A stretch of 64,000 nt of DNA from Nitrosomonas cryotolerans ATCC 49181 (GTDB lineage Bacteria > Pseudomonadota > Gammaproteobacteria > Burkholderiales > Nitrosomonadaceae), in NCBI RefSeq assembly GCF_900143275.1, contig NZ_FSRO01000001.1, forward strand, positions 1,630,116 to 1,694,115, written 5' to 3'. Shown one piece after another: positions 1 to 8,737 of this stretch. The notes beneath the pieces were generated by a model, which was not told the DNA's origin, did no database searches, and saw nothing but the letters and a program-made list of their open reading frames with translations. Position 1 is the stretch's first letter. Every line of letters begins with the position of its first letter. The position numbers were made by a program, and so were the translations under genes.

Positions 1-120
1 GCGTCGAATAATCTCTTGTGCGGTAACCCCTCGTCCTTTTGCAACTACTTTAGGTATGGCTGTTTCAGCATGATGATAAGCCAGTGCTACGGCTGTTACA
101 TGGGTTTTATTCTCTGACAT
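1..120 (-). CDS. FlhB C-terminal-domain-like protein (5' part only)
   Basis: The visible 40 codons start MSENKTHVTAVALAYHHAET and continue to a run ending VTAQEIIRR at the window edge. This matches the cytoplasmic C-terminal domain of FlhB/YscU export-switch proteins (pattern VALxY, then AP.VVAKGxG), here as a stand-alone short protein. In many betaproteobacteria such a short FlhB-like gene follows fliK, and this one does too: its ATG overlaps the fliK stop by 14 bases, which suggests translational coupling. Role inferred: accessory to hook-length or export-substrate switching. The 3' end is outside the window, so length and the autocleavage motif cannot be checked. Confidence 0.75.
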   Translation of the reverse strand, partial: MSENKTHVTAVALAYHHAETAIPKVVAKGRGVTAQEIIRR

Positions 121-1102
121 GGTGTTGTACCTCCACCGCTTGAATCTTTAAGCCCGCTGATGTCATGGCCGCTGCCAGTGGTGATTGATTCTTTTTTAAT
201 AAGCAGGCGGTCTCTGTTATGGTGGTATCCAGTTTGATATGCACCTCCCTTTGTGCATCGAATGCAATTGTAGCGATAATATCGCCTAGCTGGGGTAGCG
301 TCAGCCGTAGCTGCGTCTGCCACGGAATGAACTTGTCTGTATCGCTTTTTCCGTCAGACTTGTGTTCCAGGATGTCCCATTCCATGGCCTGCTCACACCA
401 GACTTCTCCACGCCAGGTTATATGTCCCGTTTCTAGTGCAGCCAGTTGTTGCTGCACCAAATAGATGCTTTGTATGTCAGCGGGTATGATTGAATGAGAT
501 GCGGTTGGCATATCGATAGTTGTGAACGTTAGTTTACCTTGCGGTTCCTGTTGTAACTGTGCCAGTGTCTTTTTTCCTGCTATCCATTGCGCTTGATGAG
601 ATTCGTAGAATAATCCACTTTGAGAGAGCGCTATCTGCAATAACCCGGGTAATATCTGGCTATTTGATGGTGGACTGGGCAGTATAGGTGTGGTAAGCGT
701 TGATGATTGCGGTATGCTTGGTTTTATCGCGCCTTGGGTTAAGGCACTCAAAAAGCGCCCAGTAGTACTAATCGATGCGTTATGCTTTAATCCATCAGAT
801 AGTCCCTTGCTTTGTAATAAAAACTGAAGCCTGGGCTCTCGCGAGATGAATACGAGTTCTATCTGATCCCCTGGCCGTATATTTTCAGGGAGATGCATGT
901 GTAACGATTGGTTTGCTATGACAACTTTGACATGGTTGTTGGGCAAACGGGATTCGATCAGGGCCTGATATTTTTGTCCGGGTATGAGGTGCGATAATGC
1001 GTTTTTTACATTGGAAGCTGCGGCAACAGGGGTAACGGGTGCAACCGAATCTGAAGGTGAGGGCTGCGATATCGAATCAGTTTTGATGATGGTTGGAATC
1101 AC
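107..1102 (-). CDS. fliK: Flagellar hook-length control protein FliK
   Basis: A 331-residue protein with a low-complexity Ser/Pro/Gln-rich N-terminal half and a compact C-terminal domain (about residues 225-325). The C-terminal domain has the Flg_hook pattern: LRLTLPQLGDIIATIAFD, then a VHIKLDT strand, then an LxxAMTSAGLKIQAVEV ending. FliK is secreted during hook assembly and switches the export apparatus from hook to filament substrates by acting on FlhB. The start is GTG at 1102. N-terminal sequence is poorly conserved in the family, so the call rests on the C-terminal domain and on position between fliT and an flhB-like gene. It is probably in one transcript with fliDST. Confidence 0.8.
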   Translation of the reverse strand: MIPTIIKTDSISQPSPSDSVAPVTPVAAASNVKNALSHLIPGQKYQALIESRLPNNHVKVVIANQSLHMHLPENIRPGDQIELVFISREPRLQFLLQSKGLSDGLKHNASISTTGRFLSALTQGAIKPSIPQSSTLTTPILPSPPSNSQILPGLLQIALSQSGLFYESHQAQWIAGKKTLAQLQQEPQGKLTFTTIDMPTASHSIIPADIQSIYLVQQQLAALETGHITWRGEVWCEQAMEWDILEHKSDGKSDTDKFIPWQTQLRLTLPQLGDIIATIAFDAQREVHIKLDTTITETACLLKKNQSPLAAAMTSAGLKIQAVEVQHHVRE

Positions 1103-1171
1103 AACAGATTATCTTTATGTTGTTTGTATGGATTCAGATGTGATATGACAGGGTGTTCTCTGATTGGGCGA

Positions 1172-1510
1172 TTACGTGTTGTGATCAGGTTGGTATGCCT
1201 GCTGTAAATTGCGTTTATGTTCAGCCGTATTGAGTATGCTCCGAAGTTTTTCCATCCATGGTTCGGTGATCATTCTGATTTGAGCATCATCGGCTAATAC
1301 TTGATGGATAATCCGGATTTTTCTTTGCTGCAATTCATGACTGAGAATATTCTGGGAGCTGTGTTGCACCAGTTTGTCTGTGAGCGCCTTGCATTCTTGT
1401 TCTAAGATAACTAACTTATCCCATTCACTATTCTGAGCAGCGGCTAACATCTGATTGGTGATAACTAACATTGCTTCATAGGTCGTAATTTCCTGTGCGT
1501 CATCCAGCAT
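1172..1510 (-). CDS. fliT: Flagellar export chaperone FliT
   Basis: A 112-residue, almost entirely helical charged protein (MLDDAQEITTYEAMLVITNQ at its start) with the size and character of FliT. FliT binds the filament cap protein FliD before export and, in enterobacteria, also restrains FlhDC. It lies directly after fliS in the order fliD-fliS-fliT. The ATG at 1510 is preceded by an AGGAAG ribosome site seven bases away. Identity leans on size, helical pattern and context because FliT sequences diverge strongly. Confidence 0.8.
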   Translation of the reverse strand: MLDDAQEITTYEAMLVITNQMLAAAQNSEWDKLVILEQECKALTDKLVQHSSQNILSHELQQRKIRIIHQVLADDAQIRMITEPWMEKLRSILNTAEHKRNLQQAYQPDHNT

Positions 1511-1561
1511 GATTTACTTCCTTTTTAATGTAATTACTTGGCTGCTTGATCCCGAGATTAC

Positions 1562-1981
1562 TTATTTGCCTGATATTGATTTTGCTGCATCTGATTCACC
1601 AATGATTCTCCATGCATCACATAGCACTGACAATAATTCATTGACCTCATTGATGATTGCGGGATCATTCCGGAGATTCGCAGTTAATAAGCGATGAATC
1701 ATATAGTCATACAGTGCTTGTAGTTGGAGTGCGATATCACCTTCGGCATTCATATCCAGGCTCGCCTTGAGGCCCTGATCGATGATCATGATGGCTTTTG
1801 AAAGCATTTCACCCTTGGCGGCGATCTCGTTATACTGCAGGTGCATTTTGGCCTTTGCCAGTGCTTCCTGCGCACCTTCAAATAACATCAGTATCAGTTT
1901 GTGGGGATTAGCCGATTCAACACCTGTTTCGATGCCAATGCGTTGATAGGTAGAGATGGGATTGTTCATTGCGGCATACAT
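1562..1981 (-). CDS. fliS: Flagellin export chaperone FliS
   Basis: A 139-residue protein beginning MYAAMNNPISTYQRIGIETG. It contains the FliS signature: the YxxxxVESANPHKLILMLFEGA region followed by four helices with a DQGLKASLDM segment. FliS caps the C-terminal D0 helices of unpolymerised flagellin and delivers it to the export gate. The ribosome site AAGGAG precedes the ATG. Length is usual for the family (about 125-140). It sits 34 bases downstream of fliD on the same strand, so it is probably co-transcribed. Confidence 0.93.
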   Translation of the reverse strand: MYAAMNNPISTYQRIGIETGVESANPHKLILMLFEGAQEALAKAKMHLQYNEIAAKGEMLSKAIMIIDQGLKASLDMNAEGDIALQLQALYDYMIHRLLTANLRNDPAIINEVNELLSVLCDAWRIIGESDAAKSISGK

Positions 1982-2015
1982 CTTTTACTCCTTGTGTTTT
2001 TCTAGGTATTGATGG

Positions 2016-3992
2016 CTAGTTTCCTATACTGGGAAGATTTGCCAACTGCTGCTGCAAAAAATTGCTCGTTTGAGTCATGTTGCTAATCATTGTGTCCAGG
2101 GCGGCGAATTGCGTCCGTATTCGTTTTTCCACGCCATTCAATCGTTGATTCAATGATTCCCGTCGTGTGGTGATATCCTTGATTGAGGAGTTGATGCCAT
2201 CCATGCGACTATCGATTAAACTGTCATTTTCCAGCAGGCTGCCAACCAGCTTGTTGAGCCTGGAAGCAAAACCATGTGAAAAATCTACGGTGCCACGTGC
2301 GCCGGTTGTTCCCGCTTTTATTTCGAGTACCAGGCCGCTGCTGTTACCTGCACCTGTGAGCACCTGGCCCGATCCTGTTGCAGCTGTGTTTCCAAGTGTG
2401 CCTGCGATATCCAGGCCATGGGTCTCAGTGGGTGTGCCTAATAAATCTGATTGGCCTGTTCCGCCTGTAATCGTCACGATCGAGGCGGAGCCATAGCGAT
2501 TGGACGAAATACTTAATATGCCCGCAGATTGTGTAACGGTTACATTACTGCCTGCGGCGGAAAAGGCTGAATGGCCATTAATTTTTGATTGGATTTCGGC
2601 AGCTAAAGTGGTTGCATTGTAGGTGCCGGCTGCCAGCGTTATACTGGCTTCGACATTATCAAGGGTAAGGTCTAATGTGTCATTGCTGCCGGCATTGATC
2701 GTGAGTGCTGCGGGGGTGCTGCCAACGGCGGCACCTTGTGTGGCCATTTGGCTCACATTGAGGGCATAGCGTCCGTTTTTTGTATCGGGAGTGGCACTGA
2801 CAAATGAAACGAGACTGTCACTGGGTTTACCCATTGAGGCAAACAAGGTAGAGATGTCTTTGGTTGAATCCTTGAGAACGGCTTTTAGTTTATCTGAATC
2901 TAATTTCAGTGTGCCGTTATTTTGAAAGCTGACGCCAATTTCCGATAGCAGGGTTAAGCCGCCGCCAGCAGTAGATAAGGGATCATTCAATGTACTACGC
3001 AATTGTGATTGGATGGATCGAACCGTCGCATCACCGGTTAATATGGAGGCCCGTTTTGTGCTCGCATCGTACTTCGAAAGATCTGTGATTATTTTGTCCA
3101 GGTCATTAAAAGCCTTGACAAATGACGAGACGGCAGCCTGAGTGCCGGCTGTGTCGTGCGTGATATTCAGGGTGGTTGTATTGCCGGTATTGGGTTTTAA
3201 GAGGTTGAATGTAATCCCTTCTATGGCATCATTAATTGTGTTGGATGCTTTGCTAATTGAAATACCATCGACTATTAATGTGGCGTTACTGGCGGCTACC
3301 GTTTCAGTTAGATTCATGGTGCCGCCTGATGAGGCGTCATAAACCAGCTGTGATAAGCCTGCGTTATCCGTATGATTGTTATCATCATCCACAGTACTGA
3401 TTTTTAATGCATTACTGAGTCCAGGATGCTTTGAGGCAATAACCAGGCGGTCTCCGGCGCCATCATTTACAATGCTGGCTGAGACGCCTGCATCAGCGAG
3501 ATTGATGGCATTGCGTACACCCGTTAATGAGGATTCATTGGGTGCGATGGTAATCGATTGGGCTGGCCTGTCCGGGTTGAGTGAAAACGTGCCGCCACTA
3601 TAGGTCCCGAACTGGATGGTGATGGTGCCACTCCCAAGCGTGGTATTGGTAGATGCGAAATTACCGGATTTTACCTTGTGTGCCTGTGCGAGCGATTGCA
3701 CTTCAACATCATGACGGCCTGCAACCGCATTGGAAGAAGTGATCACGGTTGCAACTGAAGAATCCGCCAGATTGGCTGATATGGTCGAAAATTTAGCGGG
3801 GTCTGTTAGTGAACTCAGGCTGCTTTGAAATGAAGATAAAGCGCCTTTTAAGCTGCCAAAAGCAGAAAGCTGGGCCTGTTGTTTGGCTTCCTTTTGATTC
3901 AGTGCTGCCAGTGGCTGGCGCTCTACGGTCATTAATTGGCTAACAATACTATTGACATCGAGTCCGGAACCAATCCCTGGAGATGAAAGCAT
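2016..3992 (-). CDS. fliD: Flagellar filament capping protein FliD (HAP2)
   Basis: A 658-residue protein with the FliD N-terminal signature GSGLDVNSIVSQLMTVERQP at residues 7-26. An N-terminal FliD domain is followed by a long Ser/Thr/Gly-rich beta region (about 90-560) that includes a flagellin-IN-like segment near residues 120-200. A C-terminal coiled coil (about 580-650, with IKDITTRRESLNQRLNGVEK) ends in a Gln/Leu-rich tail. FliD forms the cap at the filament tip and folds incoming flagellin. It is longer than the E. coli protein (468), as expected for large central domains in betaproteobacteria. It lies between the flaG remnant and fliS. Confidence 0.95.
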   Translation of the reverse strand: MLSSPGIGSGLDVNSIVSQLMTVERQPLAALNQKEAKQQAQLSAFGSLKGALSSFQSSLSSLTDPAKFSTISANLADSSVATVITSSNAVAGRHDVEVQSLAQAHKVKSGNFASTNTTLGSGTITIQFGTYSGGTFSLNPDRPAQSITIAPNESSLTGVRNAINLADAGVSASIVNDGAGDRLVIASKHPGLSNALKISTVDDDNNHTDNAGLSQLVYDASSGGTMNLTETVAASNATLIVDGISISKASNTINDAIEGITFNLLKPNTGNTTTLNITHDTAGTQAAVSSFVKAFNDLDKIITDLSKYDASTKRASILTGDATVRSIQSQLRSTLNDPLSTAGGGLTLLSEIGVSFQNNGTLKLDSDKLKAVLKDSTKDISTLFASMGKPSDSLVSFVSATPDTKNGRYALNVSQMATQGAAVGSTPAALTINAGSNDTLDLTLDNVEASITLAAGTYNATTLAAEIQSKINGHSAFSAAGSNVTVTQSAGILSISSNRYGSASIVTITGGTGQSDLLGTPTETHGLDIAGTLGNTAATGSGQVLTGAGNSSGLVLEIKAGTTGARGTVDFSHGFASRLNKLVGSLLENDSLIDSRMDGINSSIKDITTRRESLNQRLNGVEKRIRTQFAALDTMISNMTQTSNFLQQQLANLPSIGN

Positions 3993-4037
3993 GCTCTAAT
4001 TCCTATTAACGTTAACACATTTTCCTGCGATGACGCC

Positions 4038-4100
4038 TTGTCACTTGTCACTTGTCATTTGTCATTTGTCACTTGTCATTTGTCATTTGTCATTTGTCAC
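4038..4100. repeat. Heptanucleotide tandem repeat, nine units
   Basis: Nine consecutive 7-base units TTGTCAC or TTGTCAT fill 4038-4100 exactly, with the last base alternating C and T. The array lies between the fliD start and the 3' end of the flaG remnant, and its last units overlap the remnant's final codons. A mononucleotide-like repeat of this kind can change copy number by slippage. It is in an untranslated stretch, so any effect would be on fliD transcript spacing or stability. Confidence 0.9.
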
Positions 4101-4447
4101 TTTTCACTCAATAGCAACTCCTGCCTCTTATCCGAGGTGCGGATGATCATTATGGCTGCCGTTGTGGGGGTCGCCAGGCGCGTCTCTTTTGAATGGATGT
4201 ATTCATTATCTTGATCGTTGTTTTTACCCGTGTCGTTCTCAACTGAAAATATCTGGTTGGGTTATGGGGTGTTTCCTGAATCTTATGGCTCATCTGATCA
4301 ACCAGAAATTCTGATGCCGCTGCTTGTGTCGAATCGGATTGTTTGCTTGTTGCTGCCATTGGCGGAGATAACGTGTTGTCAGATAGTTGTAATACGGATG
4401 CTATCGGCAGCGATTGAGGCAGCTTTATTTATTTGACTCGTTAGCAT
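4097..4447 (-). pseudogene. flaG: flaG remnant with several frameshifts
   Basis: No single frame is open, but three frames in order give a FlaG-like protein. It begins at ATG 4447 with MLTSQINKAASIAADS, shifts to a frame reading SVLQLSDNTLSPPMAATSKQ and later QAAASEFLVDQM. A FlaG-like core follows, FSVENDTGK in one frame and KTTIKIMNTS in the next. The tail reads IRTSDKRQELLLSEK and stops near 4097. FlaG proteins carry FSVDxxTGxxVVKVID then VIRQIP, and flaG normally sits between fliC and fliD, exactly the gap here. FlaG influences filament length. I infer a decayed flaG; the multiple shifts argue against a single sequencing error. Confidence 0.62.
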
Positions 4448-4466
4448 GTCACGATTCCTTAAAGGT

Positions 4467-4502
4467 AGAATGGACGCGGGCCCATTCTGTTAGCCGTCCC
4501 GC
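4467..4502 (-). terminator. GC-rich stem-loops downstream of fliC
   Basis: Two overlapping hairpins are possible here: AGAATGG at 4467 pairs with CCATTCT at 4482-4488, and GCGGG at 4477 pairs with CCCGC at 4498-4502. They fall 30-65 bases past the fliC stop. There is no clear T-run, so this may be an attenuating or RNA-stabilising structure rather than a full terminator. Confidence 0.35.
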
Positions 4503-4531
4503 GTATGCCTGTTTGTTGCCAGCCTGATTAT

Positions 4532-6025
4532 TTAACGCAATAGTGACAGTACGTTATTGGGTAATGAATTGGCTTGTGACAGTATTGCGACCCCCGCCTG
4601 CTGGAGAATCTGGCCCCGCGTCATGTTAGCGGTTTCTGCGGCAAAATCGGCATCCTGAATACGACTACGGGCTGAGGATAAATTTTCTGTGGTCGTTTGC
4701 AGGTTGGATATGGTCGATTCAAACCGGTTCTGAACGGCACCAAAAGTGCTGCGCAAGGAGCTGGCTGATTGCAGTGCCGAATCGATGCGCTTGAGGGCAT
4801 CATTCGCCGCTACGGCATCTTTGACATCGATCGAACTGAGTGTGCTGGTATCACGGGTGAGCGTAAAAGCGGCGTTGGCAAACCCCATTTCGGCCCCATC
4901 AACGGTAACGGCGATGTTTTCGTTGGATAGGAAAGTGAGCGTGCCGCCATTGACGGCTGGATCGGTAGCAAGCGCTGCATTCGCTACCGAATCGATTGTG
5001 CCATCACGAAACTCGACACCGTTAATTGTTGAGGAGCCGCCGCCACCCGCGCTGATGCCGCCGGTAGCACTATCTTGTCCAATGGTAATGTCGCGTCCAT
5101 CCGCAGCTGATAATCGCAGGTTGCCCCCCGACAGGGTCGCGGTTACGCCGGTATTGGCACTTTGTCCGTTAATGGCGTCGCTGATTTGTTGGGTAGACAG
5201 GTCACCATTTGCAGCTAGGTCGTAACTGGCAAAGATATCCTCGCCATTAATATTAAGGCTGTATGTCCCGCCGCCTGTGGCTGCGGCAATGCCAAATTCA
5301 ATATTATTGGTGGCGGATACATTAAGACCGGGTACATTGGCGGCATTAATGGCTTGCGCTTTAGCGTAAGCACTGCCTGCTGTCTGACCGACGGCTGTTC
5401 CTGCGACTGAAGCGCCGATATCGACGGCATCATTGGTGCCAATTTTGATGGTGCCGGTACCAGAGAGTGCAGCGGTGGTTACTTCAACTGATGAGGTACC
5501 CTCGGCGATTTGTCCAATCTGATTGGTCCGTGTTCCGGTAGAGACGGTTAGATTGATTGTTTCACCCACATTAGCGCCTATCTGGAAGGCCGCTGTGCCA
5601 AAATTGCCATCGAGTAATTTTTTTCCATTGAAATCAGTCTGAGATGAAATTCGATCGATCTCGGCCAGGCGCTGCTGTACCTCCTGATCCAATGCGGCCC
5701 GGTCGGCGCTGTTATTGGTGGAGTTGGATGACTGGACAGCGAGTTCACGAATGCGTTGCAGATTATTGGTGACTTCGTTGAGCGCGCCTTCAGCTGTCTG
5801 TGCGAGCGAGATACCGTCATTTGCATTACGTGAAGCCTGATTTAAACCCCGAATCTGTGAGCTCATCCTTTCAGAGATGGCGAGTCCTGCTGCATCATCC
5901 TTGGCGCTGTTAATTCGCAGGCCAGAGGATAAACGTTCCAAAGATGTATTCAAGGCATCTCGAGAGGTATTCAGATTACGTTGCGCCGTTAACGAAGTAA
6001 TGTTGGAATTGATAACTTGTGCCAT
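4532..6025 (-). CDS. fliC: Flagellin FliC
   Basis: A 497-residue flagellin. The N-terminal D0/D1 helices start MAQVINSNITSLTAQRNLNT, followed by SSGLRINSAKDDAAGLAIS. The C-terminal D1/D0 helices end ILSQANSLPNNVLSLLR. The conserved QRIRELAVQS segment near residue 90, the site recognised by TLR5 in many proteobacterial flagellins, is present. The Gly/Thr/Ala-rich centre (about 175-400) is the surface-exposed D2/D3 region. A GAGGAG ribosome site precedes the ATG at 6025, and a sigma-28 promoter lies about 130 bases upstream. Flagellin is exported with FliS and polymerised under the FliD cap. Confidence 0.97.
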   Translation of the reverse strand: MAQVINSNITSLTAQRNLNTSRDALNTSLERLSSGLRINSAKDDAAGLAISERMSSQIRGLNQASRNANDGISLAQTAEGALNEVTNNLQRIRELAVQSSNSTNNSADRAALDQEVQQRLAEIDRISSQTDFNGKKLLDGNFGTAAFQIGANVGETINLTVSTGTRTNQIGQIAEGTSSVEVTTAALSGTGTIKIGTNDAVDIGASVAGTAVGQTAGSAYAKAQAINAANVPGLNVSATNNIEFGIAAATGGGTYSLNINGEDIFASYDLAANGDLSTQQISDAINGQSANTGVTATLSGGNLRLSAADGRDITIGQDSATGGISAGGGGSSTINGVEFRDGTIDSVANAALATDPAVNGGTLTFLSNENIAVTVDGAEMGFANAAFTLTRDTSTLSSIDVKDAVAANDALKRIDSALQSASSLRSTFGAVQNRFESTISNLQTTTENLSSARSRIQDADFAAETANMTRGQILQQAGVAILSQANSLPNNVLSLLR

Positions 6026-6153
6026 TTGATTCTCCTCAACCTTTAAATAAATAACTTACGATCAATTTACTAGTGGTTAGTTAGTGGTGTTTTTACCATT
6101 TACGCTGGTTTGCCCGGTCATCCAAAAGGGCTGTGAGCCACCGTTGAATAGTG

Positions 6154-6180
6154 TTATCGGATAGGCCTTTGGAAAGTTTA
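6154..6180 (-). promoter_or_regulatory. Sigma-28 (FliA) promoter of fliC
   Basis: Read on the minus strand, the -35 element TAAACTTT (6173-6180) and the -10 element TCCGATAA (6154-6161) are separated by 11 bases. This fits the sigma-28 consensus TAAAGTTT-N11-GCCGATAA with two mismatches. It lies upstream of fliC in the right direction, leaving a leader of roughly 120 bases. Confidence 0.88.
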
Positions 6181-6349
6181 ATGTTTAAATTGATTGATAT
6201 GAGATGGTCAAGGTATCAATTGTGGAAAAATTACAACACTGGTTTAGTACGATGGCCATTAAATACTTCTTTCTGGCGGAATAATCTTGTAGTATAAATG
6301 ATTGTTCAGGAATTCAATCTAGCTTCAACCTGCAAGAGAGGGTGGAAAA

Positions 6350-7930
6350 GTGGCGGTAAAAGTTCTGAATGTACTGTTAGTTGAGAATTCCGTGGAGGAT
6401 GCGGAATATGTACAACAGGTTCTTAAGGAAGGAGGCTTGTCCTTTGATTGCTTTCGCACGACAACAATCAGTACTTTTCGTGATGCATTGCTGAATAAAA
6501 ATTGGGATGTTGTTTTATCTGATTGTAGTTTGCCAAAGATTGATGCAGAGACAATTTTGTCTGAATTGGTTATTCGTAAACTAAAAATACCACTGATTGT
6601 TGTGTCTAGTCATGTCAGCGAAGCCCAGGCGGCTGCAACGCTGATGGCAAAAGGGGCTTATGATTTCTTGATGAAAAGCAATCTGGCTCGACTGGTTTCT
6701 GTTATACGTCGTAGCGTGTTGGAAGCAGAAAATTGCCAGAAATTGAGCTATATGCAGCTTGCGTTAAAAGAAAGCGAAAGTTGCTTTCGGGCGGTTACGG
6801 CGAATCTGCCCGGTGTGGTTTTTCGGCTTTTAATGGCGCAAGATCATACGATTCATTTTCTACAAATGAATGAGGCATCCGATACACTGCTGGGTTTATC
6901 TCCAGAAGCGCTTATCAAGACACCCACCTTACTTTCTGAATTGGTTCTGTCTGATGACAGGAAAATATATGACCAGCTGATGATCTCTTCAGCTAAGCAC
7001 CTTACCGTCTGGAATTGGGAAGGGCGTATCCAGGCCCGAAATAGCGGTGGGATCAAATGGATTAGTTTGCGTGCCACCCCAAAAAGATTGGATGATGGTA
7101 CTACCGTGTGGGATGGCATCATAATTAACATCACTCGAAATAAACTGGCTGAAATTGAAATTGCCCGTTCTCGAGAGCAACTGGCTGAACTCTCGTCCTA
7201 TCTGTTGAAAGTCAAAGAACACGAACGCGCCCGTATTGCTCATGAAATTCACGATGATATCGGTGGTACGCTAACTGCCATCAGGTGTGAATTACTACCT
7301 TGTATGAATGGCGCATCACGGCAACCGGATTTTTACAGAAAAAAAGCAATTGCTATCGATTTGCTGGTAAATCGTGTCATTGACAGTACACGTAGAATTG
7401 CGCTGGATCTAAGGCCGGATATACTGGATTGTGGTATTGTTGCCGCTATTCGGTGGCAAGCAAAAGAATTCATTAATCATACGAGTATTCCTTGTCAGAT
7501 CTTTTGTAGTGATGATGAAATAGATTTAGATCCCGATCTATCGGTTGCCATCTTTCGTATTTTCCAGGAGACATTAACCAATATTTCAAAACATGCAAAG
7601 GCCTCTCGTGTCGAGGTCAAGCTTGCCGGCTTAAATAAATTCGTTCTTTTAGAAGTGGCTGATAATGGAAGTGGTATTACGAATCTGGATATGGAAGGAC
7701 AGGATTCATTTGGAATCAGAGGAATGCGAGAACGCTGTCAGCAATTAAAAGGTAGTTTTTATATCGCGGGTAAACCTGGAAAAGGAACCAGAATAACGAT
7801 TCGCATCCCTTTATTATCTAATAATAAGCGGAATGAATTTATGCAATCGGATGATTTAAATGATATTTCAGAAGAGACTTTGGAATCTAAATATACAACA
7901 CTGGATATGCTGGCCAGAAAGATATCGTAG
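6350..7930 (+). CDS. REC-PAS-sensor histidine kinase (NarL/DegS type)
   Basis: A 526-residue cytoplasmic kinase with no membrane segment. Residues about 5-120 form a receiver domain with the phospho-acceptor Asp in VVLSDCSLPKID and the conserved Lys in DFLMKS. About 140-265 resemble a PAS domain. About 275-345 are a HisKA_3 dimerisation domain with RARIAHEIHDDIGGTLTAIR, where the His of EIHDD is the likely phosphosite. About 390-475 are the ATPase, with N-box ISKHAKASR, G1 EVADNGSGI and SFGIRGMRER. The start is GTG at 6350. A charged tail of about 40 residues follows. A LuxR-type regulator gene follows 25 bases later, its likely partner. The signal is unknown. Confidence 0.9.
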   Translation: MAVKVLNVLLVENSVEDAEYVQQVLKEGGLSFDCFRTTTISTFRDALLNKNWDVVLSDCSLPKIDAETILSELVIRKLKIPLIVVSSHVSEAQAAATLMAKGAYDFLMKSNLARLVSVIRRSVLEAENCQKLSYMQLALKESESCFRAVTANLPGVVFRLLMAQDHTIHFLQMNEASDTLLGLSPEALIKTPTLLSELVLSDDRKIYDQLMISSAKHLTVWNWEGRIQARNSGGIKWISLRATPKRLDDGTTVWDGIIINITRNKLAEIEIARSREQLAELSSYLLKVKEHERARIAHEIHDDIGGTLTAIRCELLPCMNGASRQPDFYRKKAIAIDLLVNRVIDSTRRIALDLRPDILDCGIVAAIRWQAKEFINHTSIPCQIFCSDDEIDLDPDLSVAIFRIFQETLTNISKHAKASRVEVKLAGLNKFVLLEVADNGSGITNLDMEGQDSFGIRGMRERCQQLKGSFYIAGKPGKGTRITIRIPLLSNNKRNEFMQSDDLNDISEETLESKYTTLDMLARKIS

Positions 7931-7955
7931 TGTTGGGTAACGGCAGGGAACATTT

Positions 7956-8592
7956 ATGATATTGGTGATGATCGCTGATGATCACGCTATTGTTCGACAG
8001 GGCCTGAAACAGATATTAAGCGAAATAGATGATATTGAGGTTACAGGAGAAGCTGAAACGGGGCTCGAGGCGCTTAAGATTATAGAGCAAAGCTGTTTTC
8101 ATGTCGTGTTACTTGATATTTCATTGCCGGATAGAAATGGAATCGATTTGCTTAAGCAGATAAAGAGAATGAAGCCGCATCTGGCTATTTTGATGCTCAG
8201 TGGTCGTACCGAGTATGAATGTTGCAATTCGTTCATTGAAGGCAGGTGCGGCTGGGTATTTGAATAAGAAGAGTGCACCCGCCCAGTTGGTTACTGCGAT
8301 ACGCCAGGTAGCTGCTGGCAACAAATACGTGAGCTTGGCTGTTGCTGCGCAAGAACTCGCCAATACGATCAATTCAGATTTTGATCAGCCATTACATATG
8401 ATGCTATCGGATCGTGAATTCCAGACATTGTGTCTTATTGCCAGTGGAAAAACACTATCAGATATCTCAGAAGAAATGTTCTTGAGTCCAAAAACGGTGA
8501 GTGTTTATCGTGCTCGAATTCTGGAAAAACTCAATTTAACCAATAATTTTGAGTTAATTCGTTATGCGATCAAAAATAAACTGGTGGATTAG
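7956..8592 (+). pseudogene. LuxR/NarL-family response regulator, frameshifted
   Basis: The receiver half reads MILVMIADDHAIVRQGLKQI and VVLLDISLPDRNG (phospho-acceptor Asp), up to ILMLSGRTEYE. The reading frame then shifts by one base near 8220. It continues as VAIRSLKAGAAGYLNKKSAP and a LuxR helix-turn-helix (LSDREFQTLCLIASGKTLSD, then SPKTVSVYRARILEKL). Dropping one T at 8220 restores a normal 211-residue protein with family spacing between the Ser/Thr and the VAIR motif. So the gene is either inactivated by a one-base insertion or the read has an error. It follows the histidine kinase by 25 bases and is probably its cognate regulator. Confidence 0.85.
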
Positions 8593-8737
8593 CGTTTACT
8601 GTCGATCCGCTTGATTGCTAATATTAACAATCTAATGCTTTTCTAAGCAGCGGCTAAAGTTTTAGGTGATGTTTGTCGTTATTGTCGCTTATTAATACTC
8701 TCACCCCGGCCATTATTCAAACTCTTGGGCGTTTTAT

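Noticed and set aside
4038..4100. A CRISPR-like array near fliD
   Set aside because: Units are 7 bases with no spacers; it is a simple tandem repeat.
4150..4359. A 69-codon minus-strand frame between fliC and fliD
   Set aside because: It is only one third of the reconstructed flaG; taken alone it has no sensible start or end, so it is reported as part of the pseudogene.
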